From DATFVJ01 sp963820395 (lineage in GTDB: Bacteria; Actinomycetota; Actinomycetes; Streptosporangiales; Streptosporangiaceae), in contig CAWGAE010000011.1 in NCBI GenBank assembly GCA_963820395.1, forward strand, positions 1 to 64,000: a DNA stretch of 64,000 nt, read 5' to 3'. The position numbers and the translations under genes were made by a program. The notes under the pieces are model-generated. The model did not search any database and was not told the origin of the DNA. It saw only the letters and a list, made by a program, of their open reading frames with translations. Shown piece by piece: positions 28,060 through 38,029 of this stretch (position 1 is the stretch's first letter; each line of letters begins with the position of its first letter).

Positions 28060-28200
28060 TCTACCAGCAGCAAGCTCGTCGTCGTCGTCGAGGCCGGGCA
28101 TTTCGTGTGGGAGCAGCGAGCCGACCAGTACGCCTCCCTGATCGCGGACTGGGTCGCGGACGGGTACCGCGCGGCGGCACGTGGGCCGATCGCGGCCGTG
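28060..28200 (+). pseudogene. C-terminal fragment of an alpha/beta hydrolase
   Basis: The frame reads SKLVVVVEAGHFVWEQRADQ and then YASLIADWVADGYR, the typical last strand with catalytic His and final helix of an alpha/beta hydrolase (GHFVWE). Everything before the last strand is missing, replaced by IS110 sequence. It was probably cut by that element or by a deletion next to it. Confidence 0.7.
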
Positions 28201-28431
28201 ATGTCACCAGCAACCGACAGAGGTAACGATGAGCCCGGGAGCCATATGCCGAGGTCATCGATGTGGGCGTGCGGTGGGACGCTGGGGCGCAGTGCCGCAT
28301 GTGGTCAGCAACGGCGGTCGGCGCACAGTACTGATCTGCTGCGTGGGGGACCCGGATCCCGGGTGGGACGGAACCTACACGACTGTGGTCACCGGCCGAT
28401 GAACACGAGTCGGCTTTCAAGATCATAGTTC

Positions 28432-28470
28432 GGCGGGTGCGCGCCGATCCGTTTTTGGCGCGCACCCGCC
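28432..28470. other. perfect 14-bp inverted repeat (hairpin)
   Basis: GGCGGGTGCGCGCC and GGCGCGCACCCGCC are exact reverse complements separated by 11 bases containing a run of five T. The hairpin would be very stable in RNA. It lies between two gene fragments and may be a terminator left from a lost gene or the end of a mobile element. Confidence 0.6.
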
Positions 28471-28746
28471 GAGGCGCTGCACGGCCATCCCCTCTACGGC
28501 AGGGGCCTGGTCTTTTATCATGCCCATGAGATCGGCAACTCACCGTGGCCGCCGGAGCACATCCTGATCAATTCGGTGCACCCCCGCCACTACGACGAGC
28601 CATGGCGCCGCCTGCACCACTATTTCCTGGCCTTTCACGACGAGATGTTCGAGGCCCTCGCCGAAACCGTAACCGGGCGCGTGGTGCGGGCAAGCCTGCC
28701 TATCCTGCTGACGCAGGTGGCCAGGGATGTGATCAGCGACGGGTAG
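28471..28746 (+). pseudogene. C-terminal fragment of an unrecognised protein
   Basis: The stretch ALHGHPLYGRGLVFYHAHEI continues as a good protein-like frame (HILINSVHPRHYDEPWRRLH) to a normal stop, but no start codon lies in a sensible place and the frame emerges from the hairpin. I do not recognise the family. It looks like the C-terminal part of a conserved protein whose beginning was deleted. Confidence 0.4.
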
Positions 28747-28832
28747 CCGATCAGTGCCCCGCCGGTGCGCCATATGGGCAGCTGCACATTCTGCACGCAG
28801 TTCCCGTGCGGGGCGGCGACAAGGGAGGACGT

Positions 28833-29240
28833 ATGCCGATTCCCAGGATTGTCCGACGGTGGAACAAGGCAGGATTGAACCGGGTCACCAGGCGCATTGC
28901 CCCTCGGATGCCTGGGCTCGGCGTTGTCGTCCACCGTGGCCGCCGCTCTGGCCGCCTATATCAGACGCCGGTCAACGTGTTCCCGGCCGAAGACGGCTAC
29001 GTCTTTGCCCTGACCTACGGTCCGGACACGGACTGGGTCAAGAATATCCTGGCCGCAGACGGCTGTGAGCTTCGGACGCGCGGACGCGTCATCCGGCTGG
29101 TCTCACCACATCTTTTCCATGACGAGGGCCGGCGCGGCATCCGCCCGGTCGAACGGCAGGTACTGCGAGTCCTCGGCGTCGCCGACTTCCTGTCTCTCAA
29201 GACGGCTCCTGCGGCCGCGCCAGCGCCAGACCAGTCCTGA
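28833..29240 (+). CDS. F420H2-dependent quinone reductase/nitroreductase family protein (Ddn-like)
   Basis: The 135-residue protein resembles the deazaflavin-dependent nitroreductase (Ddn) family: an N-terminal amphipathic segment (RRWNKAGLNRVTRRIAP), then GLGVVVHRGRRSGRLYQTPV and GPDTDWVKNILAADG, which form the split-barrel that binds F420. Members reduce quinones or nitro compounds with F420H2; the natural substrate here is unknown. The ATG is preceded by GGGAGG four bases upstream. It stands alone between gene fragments. Confidence 0.85.
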   Translation: MPIPRIVRRWNKAGLNRVTRRIAPRMPGLGVVVHRGRRSGRLYQTPVNVFPAEDGYVFALTYGPDTDWVKNILAADGCELRTRGRVIRLVSPHLFHDEGRRGIRPVERQVLRVLGVADFLSLKTAPAAAPAPDQS

Positions 29241-29418
29241 GTCACCGCCGCTTCACAGCGTTATTCCAACTCGCACCGACCTGCCGTGCCCGGCGTCCTG
29301 GCCGCCTGCCCGGCATCCACATCAGCATCACCGTCGTCTGGCGGCGCGGCACGGCGGCAGACTGGACCGCCTACGCCGCCGACGGTCGGTGAGGTGAAGT
29401 GATGACTGAGGTGTCCGG

Positions 29419-29690
29419 TTGGGGCCCGTGGTCGACATCCAGCTGTCCACCAAGCAGCGGACCGCCTTCATCGACCTGCGGCGCCGGCTCAAGGCCGAGC
29501 TGTGGGCACAGCCCACGATCTGCCCGGGCTGGAATGTCAAGGACATCGCCGCCCACATGCTCAGCGACCGCATCGGGCGGCTGTCCACGCACCCGACGGC
29601 TACCCGCCACTGCACCCTCGCGACAATGAGGCCTTCCCCGCCTTCCTCGACCGCATCAACGACGGTTGGGTGACCGCCGCCCGCAGCATC
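29419..29690 (+). pseudogene. maleylpyruvate isomerase N-terminal (mycothiol-binding) domain remnant
   Basis: Two frames spell the four-helix MDMPI N-terminal domain: AQPTICPGWNVKDIAAHMLS with the metal-binding His, then after a shift near 29600 NEAFPAFLDRINDGWVTAAR. The gene stops after about 85 residues, and the frame is broken, so it cannot be functional. Relatives in actinobacteria are mycothiol-dependent isomerases or DinB-like proteins of about 200 residues or more. Confidence 0.75.
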
Positions 29691-30104
29691 AGCCCTACTT
29701 CGCCGTCAGCGAGAAGCCGACGGCATCTATTGTCGTCCCGCCCGGCCCAGCTCGGCGGTTGCCAACGCCCTCTCAGCTTGTCATTTTGTCATTTAACCCG
29801 AACTTCCGTGATCTTGGGTAGGAGAACCCGGAGTGACCTGGGGTTATGGCTGTGGCCTCAGGTTCCTTCGTGCCTACAGGCTCCTGCGAGGGTCACGGGC
29901 ACGGGTGTCTTGATCAGCTCGAAAACGCGCCGCTGCAGCGGGGTCGGAATCGTGATCTTCTGCATGCGCTGGCCCGCTATGACGGTGTTTTCCCGGCGCA
30001 GGCTGCCCAGATGGTCTAGCAGATCCTGGAATTTCATCACTGGCAGGTCTTCGCCTGTTTTCTTCGTCTGGTCCTTGGTTTTGGCTGCGCTGGAACGCCG
30101 GGCC

Positions 30105-30348
30105 CAGAACTCCGGAAGTTTCGTGATGCGCAAGGCCAGTACCTGCGGGAACGCGATCGAGGCCTCTGCGGAAGCTTGTTAAATCTCCGAATCATCTACC
30201 GATGAGTAACATCAAGATTCTTCATCCATAGGTGCTCCATGATGAAGAATTTTCTGCTGTGTGCCATAGCGGGAAACTTCCTCCCGATGGAAGATCAACA
30301 ACGCTATGCAACGCCCGCCCATTTCGCACAGGGACTTCCGGAGGTCTG
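30105..30348. mobile_element. 244-bp MITE-like element
   Basis: The element starts CAGAACTCCGGAAGT and ends with the reverse complement of CAGACCTCCGGAAGT, a 15-base terminal inverted repeat with one mismatch. It is flanked by a 5-bp direct repeat GGGCC. Excision with one repeat copy exactly restores the reading frame of the surrounding IS1634-type transposase. The interior is less GC-rich and encodes nothing recognisable, so it must have been moved by a transposase acting in trans. Confidence 0.85.
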
Positions 30349-30748
30349 GGGCCGGGGAGACGGGATCCTCGCGTTCCGGGATGCATTCGTCGGTGAACGT
30401 GAGCGGGGCGAGGTCCTTGCGCAGGTGCCAGACAACGTATGCGGCGAGCATGCAGATCAGGATGTGCGCGCGGACGCGGGCCGCGAGGTAGTGGTAGATC
30501 GGCCGGAGGTCCAGGTCGTCGATTTTGATGGTGCGGAAGTCGCGCTCGACGCGGGACAGGTTCTTGTACGCGGCCACGGTGCCGGCTGTATCCAGGACTT
30601 CCTTCTTGACCGGAGTCCGGATGACGTAGATTCCGTCCAGTCTCTTCTCCGCCTCGATCTTTTCCGTGTCCCGCTGCCATGTAAATGCGTCATCGGCTAT
30701 GTCGAGGATGAAGTGTTTTGCGACTTTTCGTTTCTTTATTACCTTGCC

Positions 30749-32461
30749 GTAGCTATTCAGCCGGTGTCGGCCCTGCCTCGTGGCTTGCGCCGGGCTGGCC
30801 TGTGGTGATTATGCGGCCTTGGTGGCAGCGTGGGGTGTGAGGGCGGGCGGGAGCCAGGGGCCGGTGGTGAACAGCTGGCGCAGGGCGTCGAGGGCGTCGA
30901 TGCCCCACTTGGCGGCGGTGGACAGGTATGACTGCGCGATCGCGAACTCGGCCAGGCCCTCGAGGGTGCGCCAGCAGCCGCCTGAGCTGTGCTGCTGCAC
31001 CTTGACGGGCCTTACTGATCTTTCCGCCTCGTTGTTCGTGAACTCCGTCACGGCAAGGTCAGTAACGAATCTGAGGATCAGGTCCTCGTAGTCGCGGAAC
31101 CGGCGCGCCACCCGTCTCGCGTCACGGGCGGCGCGGGTATGCCGCCGCTGGTTGGCGGCCAGGCCGTCGGCGGCGAGCGCCCGGTAACGGTCCAGCAGGC
31201 CGGCCAGGACGTCCGCGTCGAGGCGGTCCTTCCCGGCCCCGCGCGCCTGGCAGGCGTGGCAATTGGCCTGCAGCAGCAAGTCCGCCATGGCCGAGGCCCA
31301 GCGCTGCTGGGCCGGCTCGAAGTCGTAGATGTCTTTAAGATCACGAAGCAGGTGGGCTCCGCACCAGGCGTGCAGCGCGCCGGTCAGATGCGAGTAGCCG
31401 GCGTACCCGTCACGCATCAGCACGCCGGTGTATCCGGGCAGCACCCCGCCGGCGTCGATGTCGCCGGCGGACCGCCCGGCCACGTGCAGGCAGGTCAGGT
31501 AGCGGGTGCAGGCCACGTGCACGTACGTCAGGCTCTTCGCGGCCCGGGCGGGGGTCTCGTCGGCGTTCAGCGCCGGGGCGGTGCGCAGCAGCGCCCGGAC
31601 GTGCTCCATGAACGGCGCCAGCGCGGCGGCGGCGCGGCCGCGGATCCCGGCCATCCACCCGGTGGAGACCTTGATCCCCGCCATCTGGCGCAGCAGCAGC
31701 GCGGCCCGCAGCACCGGCACGTGATGCCCGCAGGCCAGGTTCGCCGCCTGCGCCCGGGTCTCCGGCCCGTACACCACCCGGCTGGTCACATCCGCCGGGA
31801 CCTGCCCGGCGCTGGCCGCCTGACAGCACGGGCACACCTTGGTGATCCTGCGGTACTCGATGATGTACGGCGGGGGCGGCGGGGTGATGTCCCATCGCTG
31901 CCGGCGCTCGGTGCGCACCGCCGGCTCCCCGGTCAGGTCCCGCCCGCACCGCCCACATCCCGCGGGCGCGCACTCAATGGTCTCATCCGGGTCATCCGCC
32001 AGCCCTAACGTCCTGCCCGGCGCGCCGGGCTGCTTGCCGGGCTGCCGCCCGGTCTTCTCCCGCAGCGACCGGTCCTTGCTCTTCTTCGTGTACGGGCTAT
32101 CCGACGACGGCGGCTTCGAGGAACTGGAGGATTCGCGCCCTAGCCTGCGCTCTAGCTGCGCGATCCGGTCCGCCTGCCCGGCGATCGTCCCCGCCTGCCG
32201 GGCGATCACCGCATCCCTGGCCTCCAGCTCGCGCCGATGAGCCCCAGCCATCACCGCCATGCCCTCGCGCAGCTCGCCGATCAGCTGCTCGGCCGCCTCC
32301 AGCCGCACCCGCAGCCCAGCGGCATCAGGCAAACCCGGCGCCCTAATGATCAGCAAGCCGACCCGAAGATCAACGCGACACGCCGGCAACCCCCGCGCCG
32401 ATCACAACCCGACCGTGATCCGGGTCACGGCCGGCGACACCCACCCCGGCTGAATAGATAC
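30749..32461 (-). mobile_element. complete IS66-family insertion sequence (1713 bp)
   Basis: Both ends are visible: GTAGCTATTCAGCCGG on the left and the reverse complement of GTATCTATTCAGCCGG on the right, a 16-bp inverted repeat with one mismatch. An 8-bp direct repeat ACCTTGCC flanks it (30741-30748 and 32462-32469), the duplication length known for IS66 elements. It carries only the large transposase gene, like single-gene members of the family, with no tnpA/tnpB. It sits inside an IS1634-type transposase gene. Confidence 0.95.
30809..32389 (-). CDS. IS66-family transposase (TnpC-type)
   Basis: The 526-residue protein has the standard IS66 order: an N-terminal coiled coil (IARQAGTIAGQADRIAQLER), a Ser/Lys-rich linker (SSSSSKPPSSDSPYTKKSKD), a zinc-finger region (CGRCGRDL, CPCC), and the DDE core with NADETPARA, MRDGYAGYSHL and the glutamate in FTNNEAERSVRPVK. 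No frame damage is visible, so it is potentially active. The ATG is close to the right end of the element; an internal start near LLIIRAPG is possible. It could also mobilise related elements in trans. Confidence 0.93.
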   Translation of the reverse strand: MPACRVDLRVGLLIIRAPGLPDAAGLRVRLEAAEQLIGELREGMAVMAGAHRRELEARDAVIARQAGTIAGQADRIAQLERRLGRESSSSSKPPSSDSPYTKKSKDRSLREKTGRQPGKQPGAPGRTLGLADDPDETIECAPAGCGRCGRDLTGEPAVRTERRQRWDITPPPPPYIIEYRRITKVCPCCQAASAGQVPADVTSRVVYGPETRAQAANLACGHHVPVLRAALLLRQMAGIKVSTGWMAGIRGRAAAALAPFMEHVRALLRTAPALNADETPARAAKSLTYVHVACTRYLTCLHVAGRSAGDIDAGGVLPGYTGVLMRDGYAGYSHLTGALHAWCGAHLLRDLKDIYDFEPAQQRWASAMADLLLQANCHACQARGAGKDRLDADVLAGLLDRYRALAADGLAANQRRHTRAARDARRVARRFRDYEDLILRFVTDLAVTEFTNNEAERSVRPVKVQQHSSGGCWRTLEGLAEFAIAQSYLSTAAKWGIDALDALRQLFTTGPWLPPALTPHAATKAA

Positions 32462-33722
32462 ACCTTGCCGACCGCCAGGCCGATCGCGTCTTTGCCTTTA
32501 AGCCGCCGTCCCCGGCCGCCCCGGACGCGCACTGCGATCTTTTCCAGGTCGCGCTCGGTGGCGTCCAGCAGTTCCTCTCGCTTGCGCGCGCGTTCCTCCG
32601 CGAGCAGCGGATTCCGGCAGCAGGCCAGCCTTTCACCCGGGTAATCTGGATGCGTTATCTCGGCGAAATTCTGCTCGTCGAACAGGGACATTTGCAGCGG
32701 GCCGCCGTCGGTGGCCAGCGCGGCGACCTGGGGCGCTCGCAGGGCCGTGATCCATGACATGCCGTCCATGCCGCGCAGCTCGCTGATCCGCGCCGTCGTG
32801 AGCATTCCGCGGTCGCCGACCAGGATCAGCTCTTTCATTCCGAATTTATCGCGGACCACGGAGATCGCCTCCGCGCAGGATTTGGAATCTGACGTGTTTC
32901 CCGGGAATACGCGAACCGCGACCGGCCTGCCTTCGACGTCGGTGAGCAGCCCGTATTCGATCTGCTTGGTGCCGCGCTTGCCGTCGCGGGAATACCCGCG
33001 GGGCGGCGAGCTCGCAGCAATGCCCCTCGACCCATGACGATGACAGGTCGAACATCGCGATCCCGCCCGGGGTGATATGACGCCGGGCAAGGTGTCCCTC
33101 GATGTCTTCTTGCCGCGTCAGCAGCCAGTCCATTGCAGCGTATACTTCGTCGGGATCGGCGTCGGCTACTCCGAGGTCCTCGCCCAGGGTCGTGTCATTC
33201 CACCAGCTGGTGGTAGATAGTTTTGATCCCGGACGCACTACCCTGGAGGTAATCAATGCAAGGGCCAGGTCCCGCTGGCGACATTCCGGGCCGAGGAGCT
33301 TCGTCATCCCGAGCTTCTGCGTCATCGCGCAGACCGCCGCCACGTCGCCGTGGCTCAGCGACCGCTCGATCGTTATCTCGCTTTCCGCGTCCACGAGGGT
33401 CTTGCCAGCCAGGGTTTTCCGGATGGCGTCAACCGAGCTTGCGGGCAGCTCCGACAAATTGGCCAGCGTTTCTTTCTGTGATTTTCCCTGGCCGTCGCGG
33501 TATGAACGGCGCAGCAGGTGCGCTTCGTATTCGTGCCGGGCGCCGTCCTTGGCGATGTAGTGCCTGCGGGTTGTCGCCACGTGCATCGCACCCTGGGCCG
33601 CCTGAGCTGCGCACATGCCGCAAGTCTACCGCAATCGCCGTGCTATATCAACTATTTTAGTGCCTACAATTTAGCGAGTCTAGCGCGCTAACTTGGCGTA
33701 GTTCCAGGTGAGGAGAGCCACA

Positions 33723-34545
33723 CTACGCTGAGTGATAGGAAGTTCGGTTTAACCTCTCTGCTTCGTGTCGTGGGGCCGGGTTGTTTCCGCTTTGCGGTTC
33801 TTCCCGACGTCGTGACGGGTGGCTGGGCGGCGGTTCTTCGATCCAGGCGGTCTTCCGGGGCCGGGCTTGCCGGGTTTCGGCGCGCCGGCCGGGCAGGCGG
33901 TCGTCGCGCGGAGGTTCCGGAATCCCCGGCGGACCCTCGCGGGGGTGAGCCGGGCCGGAGGGGCCGGGCGTTCCCAGGGGCGGCGCAGGTCGGTGGCGAG
34001 AGGGCGGGCCAGCCGGAGCTGGGCGTGGCAGGCGATGATCAGCCAGGTCCAGCGGTCGGCGGCATGCGGGTCGCGGATCTTGGGGGCGGTCCAGCCGAGT
34101 GTCTGTTTGAACAGGCGGAAGGTGTGCTCTATGTCGAACCGGCGCAGGAACGCCTGCCACAGCCGGTCCACCTCATCCGCGCTGGCGCCGGTTCGCGACG
34201 ACCACAGCGACACCGGCTTGGGGTCACGGTCGCCGGGCAGGTGATCCACCTGCAGGCGGATCAGTGTGCCCTCGATGACCGGCAGCTCCGCTGTGGCCGG
34301 CCCAGGCGGCGCGGGCGGCCAGCCGGGGGTGCAGCCGGTCCCAGGCACGGGCTGCCGCCGTCCCGTAGCGGGGGGTCTGTTTCACCGTGGCCACCGTCGG
34401 CGTGGGCCAGGTCGCGTCCTCGGCGAGCTTGAACTCGCGGCCGTGCCGGGACGGCAGGCCCGGCCTGCCGCCCGGTAACGGCGCGGGGAAGCACAGCACC
34501 CGGTCCGAGCGCAGCCGGCCCAGCCGCCGGGAAGCACAGTCAAGC
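33723..34545 (-). pseudogene. C-terminal half of a DDE transposase (IS701-like type), frameshifted
   Basis: Two frames give a typical actinobacterial transposase C-terminus: VLCFPAPLPGGRPGLPSRHG and EFKLAEDATWPTPTVATVKQ in one, then VIEGTLIRLQVDHLPGDRDP, RFDIEHTFRLFKQTLGWTAP and DRWTWLIIACHAQLRLARPL in the other. The shift is near 34300 (GHSG to ELPVIEG). The N-terminal half with the first catalytic acid is missing. The glutamate of the catalytic centre is in FDIEHTFRLFK. This element has no visible inverted repeats in the window. Confidence 0.8.
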
Positions 34546-35242
34546 CGTGGCGCGTGGCCTGCTGATCGGGGGCTGTGGACCGAGGTACACGAACATGTAT
34601 GAGACTAGGAATGAGACTGCGAAACCGGCCTGGGCCCCTTGGTGCTCGCCACGCTCGGGCGCCCCTCCTGGACAGCGGACCGGCGGACAGTCAGCGCCGG
34701 GGAGTGCCCGCGGACAGAAAGTCGACCTGGGCAGGCGCATGGGAGTTCGCAAGTGTTCGGATTGCAGGCCAGCGAGGTGTTGGGGATGTCAGCGGCCAGG
34801 CTCGGGCAGAAGCGAACTGCAACTGGAGCTGCAACTGGGAAGTCGGTGAGTACACATACGCACAGTCACGCCGCGTGCTTACCTGCGGAGCCTCCACTCC
34901 TTGGCCGTCGTTCTGACCGATGCTATGCATTACGAGTTCAGCATAAGAGGCCATTACGGTCCGCTGCAGTTCAGGGTGGCTTCGGTGACCGAGGTGAACG
35001 GCTCTGGACCAGTGCGAACTGCAAACCAGAACTGCCGCAGGTACTTGTACATCAATTGCGGGGCGCGGCCAGCCGTCCAGCGGTCTAAGGGCTCACCTTA
35101 GGCGGGTGATGCTCGGCGGCATGGACCCTTGCCAGCATGATCGGGTGGGCCGCTGTCGGGCGCGAGAGCCCGTGGGTGGTGCGACGGCTCTCTTCGGATC
35201 CGGACAGTGCCAGTGAAACGCCTTCGGGCGGAAGGAGTGCAG
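34546..35242. other. long leader of the sulfatase gene, no gene found
   Basis: Several short open frames overlap here but none looks like a protein. The right end holds the AAGGAG ribosome site of the sulfatase gene. A promoter is expected, but I cannot define it. Confidence 0.4.
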
Positions 35243-37612
35243 GTGAGCGAGTCCTTCAAGGGAACTATCAATGTCAACATCAGGGATTCGGTGCCTGACT
35301 GGGCGCCGTTCGAACCGCCGAAGGCTCCTGATGGCGCGGCGAATGTCGTGTACATCGTGCTGGACGACGTCGGGTTCTCGGCGATGTCCTGCTATGGCGG
35401 GCCGATCGGGACGCCGAACATCGAGCGGATCGCTGCTGATGGGGTCCGTTACACACAGTGGCATACGACGGCGCTGTGCTCGCCGACTCGTTCGTGCCTG
35501 CTGACGGGGCGTAACCACACGCGCAACTCGATGGCTTGCATCACCGAGGCCGCGGTCGGGTTCCCGAACGCCAGCGGGACGGTCCCGCCGGAGAACGGCA
35601 TGCTGCCGGAGATCCTCGGCGAGCTGGGCTGGAACACCTACATGGTGGGCAAGTGGCATCTGTGCCCGACCGTGGAGATGAATGTTGCCTCGACGCGGCG
35701 GAACTGGCCGTCCGGCCGGGGGTTCGAGCGGTGGTACGGGTTCCTGGGTGCCGAGACCAACCAGTGGTATCCGGACCTGGTGTACGACAACCATCCGGTG
35801 GACCAGCCGAAGTCGGCGGCCGAGGGTTATCACCTGACCGACGACCTGACCGACAAGGCGCTGGAGTTCATCAAGGACGCGAAGGTGATCGCGCCGGAAA
35901 AGCCGTTCTTCCTGTACTACGCCCCCGGTGCCTGCCATGCGCCGCATCATGCCCCGAAGGACTGGATCGAGAAGTTCAAGGGTCACTTCGACATGGGGTA
36001 CGAGGCGATCCGGGAGCAGACGCTGGCCCGGCAGAAGCAAATGGGGATCGTCCCGGCCGATACCGAGCTGCCGCCGATCAACCCGATCGGCACCCCCGGG
36101 ACCCGCACGGGGCCGAAGGGCCAGCCGTTCCCGCCACTGGACGTCACCAAGCCGTGGAACTCGCTGACCGCGGATGAGAAGCGGCTCTTCTGCCGGATGG
36201 CCGAGGTGTACGCGGGGTTCCTGGCGCACGCCGACCACCACATCGGCCGGCTCCTGGACTACCTGGAAGAGTCCGGACAGCGGGACAACACCATGGTCAT
36301 CCTGGTGTCGGACAACGGGGCGAGCGGCGAGGGCGGCCCTAACGGGTCGGTCAACGAGAACAAGCTGTTCAACGGCATGCCCGATGATATGCAGTCGGCT
36401 CTCGCGATGCTCGACGAGCTGGGCGGGACGAAGACCTACAACCACTATCCGAACGGCTGGGCGATGGCGTTCAACACGCCGTTCAAGATGTGGAAGCGGT
36501 ACGAGTTCAACGGCGGCACCGCCGACCCGTGCATCATCTCCTGGCCGACCGCCACGCCCGGCGCCACCGCCGGCAAGGGCCAGCTGCGGCACCAGTACCA
36601 CCACGCCATCGACATCGTCCCGACCATTCTCGAGACCCTGGGCGTCGAAACTCCAGCGACCATCAAGGGCCACGTGCAAAGCCCCTTCGACGGTGTCAGC
36701 ATGCGCTACAGCGCCGAGATGGAATCTGCGCCATCGGCCAGGAAGACCCAGTTCTATTCGATGCTCGGCTCCCGCGGGATCTGGCACGACGGCTGGAAGG
36801 CTGTCACCACGCACCCGACGATCAGCGGCTGGAGCCAGTTCAATGATGATACCTGGGAGCTGTACCACGTCGACGAGGACCGGGCCGAGCTGCACGATCT
36901 GGCAGCCGAGCATCCGGAGAAGATTCGGGAGTTGGTCAACCTGTGGTTCGCCGAGGCTGGCGCCAACAGCGCGTTCCCGCTCGATGACCGGTCCCCGCTG
37001 GAGATTATCCTGACACCGCGGCCGCAGCTGACGTCCCCGCGCGACCGGTATACCTACTATCCCGATACCGCCGAGGTACCCGAGGCGCAGGCGGTCAACA
37101 TCCGGAACCGGTCCTACTCGATCGGGGCGCTGGTCGACATCCCAGCCGTCGGCGCTGCGGGAGTGCTGTTTGCCCAGGGGGCGCGGTTCGGCGGGCACTC
37201 CCTGTACGTGAAGGACAACCGGCTACACTACGTCTACAACTTCGTTGGCATGATGGAGCAGAAGGTCGATGGGACCGAAGACCTTCCCGTGGGCGAGAAC
37301 CTGATCCTGTCGGCCTCGTTCAACAAGGACGGCGAGGACCCGCCGGGCGTGGCTACCGGGATCTTGTCTCTTTACCACGGGGAGAAGAAAGTCGGCGAAG
37401 GCCGGATCAAGACCCAGCCAGGGAATTTCAGCCTCGCCGGCGAAGGTCTGTGCGTCGGCCGGGACAGCGGCGAGCCCGTGACCGACGACTACCCGGGCGA
37501 TCACCCGCACAAATTCACCGGAGGCACGATCAACCGGGTAGCTGTCGACGTCAGCGGGGATCCATACATCGACCTTGCGCGTGAGGCCGCGGCAATGCTC
37601 GCCCGAGAGTAG
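35243..37612 (+). CDS. arylsulfatase (type I sulfatase)
   Basis: The 789-residue protein is a type I sulfatase. The formylglycine site is Cys79-Ser-Pro-Thr-Arg83 in TTALCSPTRSCLLTGR; the metal-site region VVYIVLDDVGFSAMSCYGG precedes it, and VGKWHL and LVSDNGASGEGG follow. A C-terminal domain of about 200 residues after ILTPRP is typical of the large arylsulfatase subgroup. No signal peptide is seen, so the enzyme is probably cytoplasmic and would depend on a formylglycine-generating enzyme encoded elsewhere. I chose the GTG that follows AAGGAG by five bases; an in-frame GTG 12 codons upstream lacks such a site. Confidence 0.93.
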   Translation: MSESFKGTINVNIRDSVPDWAPFEPPKAPDGAANVVYIVLDDVGFSAMSCYGGPIGTPNIERIAADGVRYTQWHTTALCSPTRSCLLTGRNHTRNSMACITEAAVGFPNASGTVPPENGMLPEILGELGWNTYMVGKWHLCPTVEMNVASTRRNWPSGRGFERWYGFLGAETNQWYPDLVYDNHPVDQPKSAAEGYHLTDDLTDKALEFIKDAKVIAPEKPFFLYYAPGACHAPHHAPKDWIEKFKGHFDMGYEAIREQTLARQKQMGIVPADTELPPINPIGTPGTRTGPKGQPFPPLDVTKPWNSLTADEKRLFCRMAEVYAGFLAHADHHIGRLLDYLEESGQRDNTMVILVSDNGASGEGGPNGSVNENKLFNGMPDDMQSALAMLDELGGTKTYNHYPNGWAMAFNTPFKMWKRYEFNGGTADPCIISWPTATPGATAGKGQLRHQYHHAIDIVPTILETLGVETPATIKGHVQSPFDGVSMRYSAEMESAPSARKTQFYSMLGSRGIWHDGWKAVTTHPTISGWSQFNDDTWELYHVDEDRAELHDLAAEHPEKIRELVNLWFAEAGANSAFPLDDRSPLEIILTPRPQLTSPRDRYTYYPDTAEVPEAQAVNIRNRSYSIGALVDIPAVGAAGVLFAQGARFGGHSLYVKDNRLHYVYNFVGMMEQKVDGTEDLPVGENLILSASFNKDGEDPPGVATGILSLYHGEKKVGEGRIKTQPGNFSLAGEGLCVGRDSGEPVTDDYPGDHPHKFTGGTINRVAVDVSGDPYIDLAREAAAMLARE

Positions 37613-38029
37613 GCGGCGGTCGGCGGTACAGCAGTTCCGGCCCGATGGGTCATGGTTGCTGTTCGGCACCCAATGCGTGAGCATCCTGCCTCGGCAAGGG
37701 TCCGGTCTCGGCGATCCGTGCCGATAAGCGCGACCCAAGGAAGCCGGTGATCGGGAGGGGGCGGGGTCGCGCCGCTCCCTTCCACACCACCGGGCATGCG
37801 GGCCCGCAATCCGGCGCTTCGTCGCCGCCGTCCCGCTGGTCCTCATGCGTGCCTATGCCTGGCTGGAAGACCGGGTCGATCGTCACCACATCGCTCGTTC
37901 GCGGCCGGTCTGCCTGATCGGCGCGCCGGCCCCAGGTCCATGAAGCGGGCCCAGTCCCGGTACGGGCCCGGATCGCAGTGCTGGAGCGCGATGGTCTGCT
38001 CCGACCCGCCGGGGATGTCGCGCAGCCGG
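37613..38029. other. gene-free stretch after the sulfatase gene
   Basis: The minus strand has a protein-like stretch near 37940-38040 (ARLRDIPGGSEQTIALQHCD) without start or known family. Nothing else can be supported. Confidence 0.3.

Larger units (their letters stand above)
29858..33616 (-). pseudogene. IS1634-family transposase gene, interrupted by two insertions
   Basis: The 5' part (33616 to 32470) begins with YIAKDGARHEYEAHLLRRSY and contains AMFDLSSSWVEGHCCELA and the catalytic region FPGNTSDSKSC, VGDRGMLT. The 3' part continues with KKRKVAKHFILDI, YKNLSRVERDFRTIKIDDLD and KFQDLLDHLGSL to the stop. Between them sits an IS66-type element, and the 3' part holds a second insertion of 244 bases. 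Removing both with one copy of each flanking repeat gives VGKVIKKRKVAKHF and DPVSPARRSSAAK, the expected family sequence. One extra C near 33010 also breaks the frame, so the gene was or is dead regardless. An ATG ten codons into the frame (before HVATTRRHY) may be the real start. Confidence 0.9.

Noticed and set aside
35093..37198. 701-codon minus-strand open frame opposite the sulfatase
   Set aside because: Shadow frame; the sulfatase on the plus strand has a formylglycine motif and good start.
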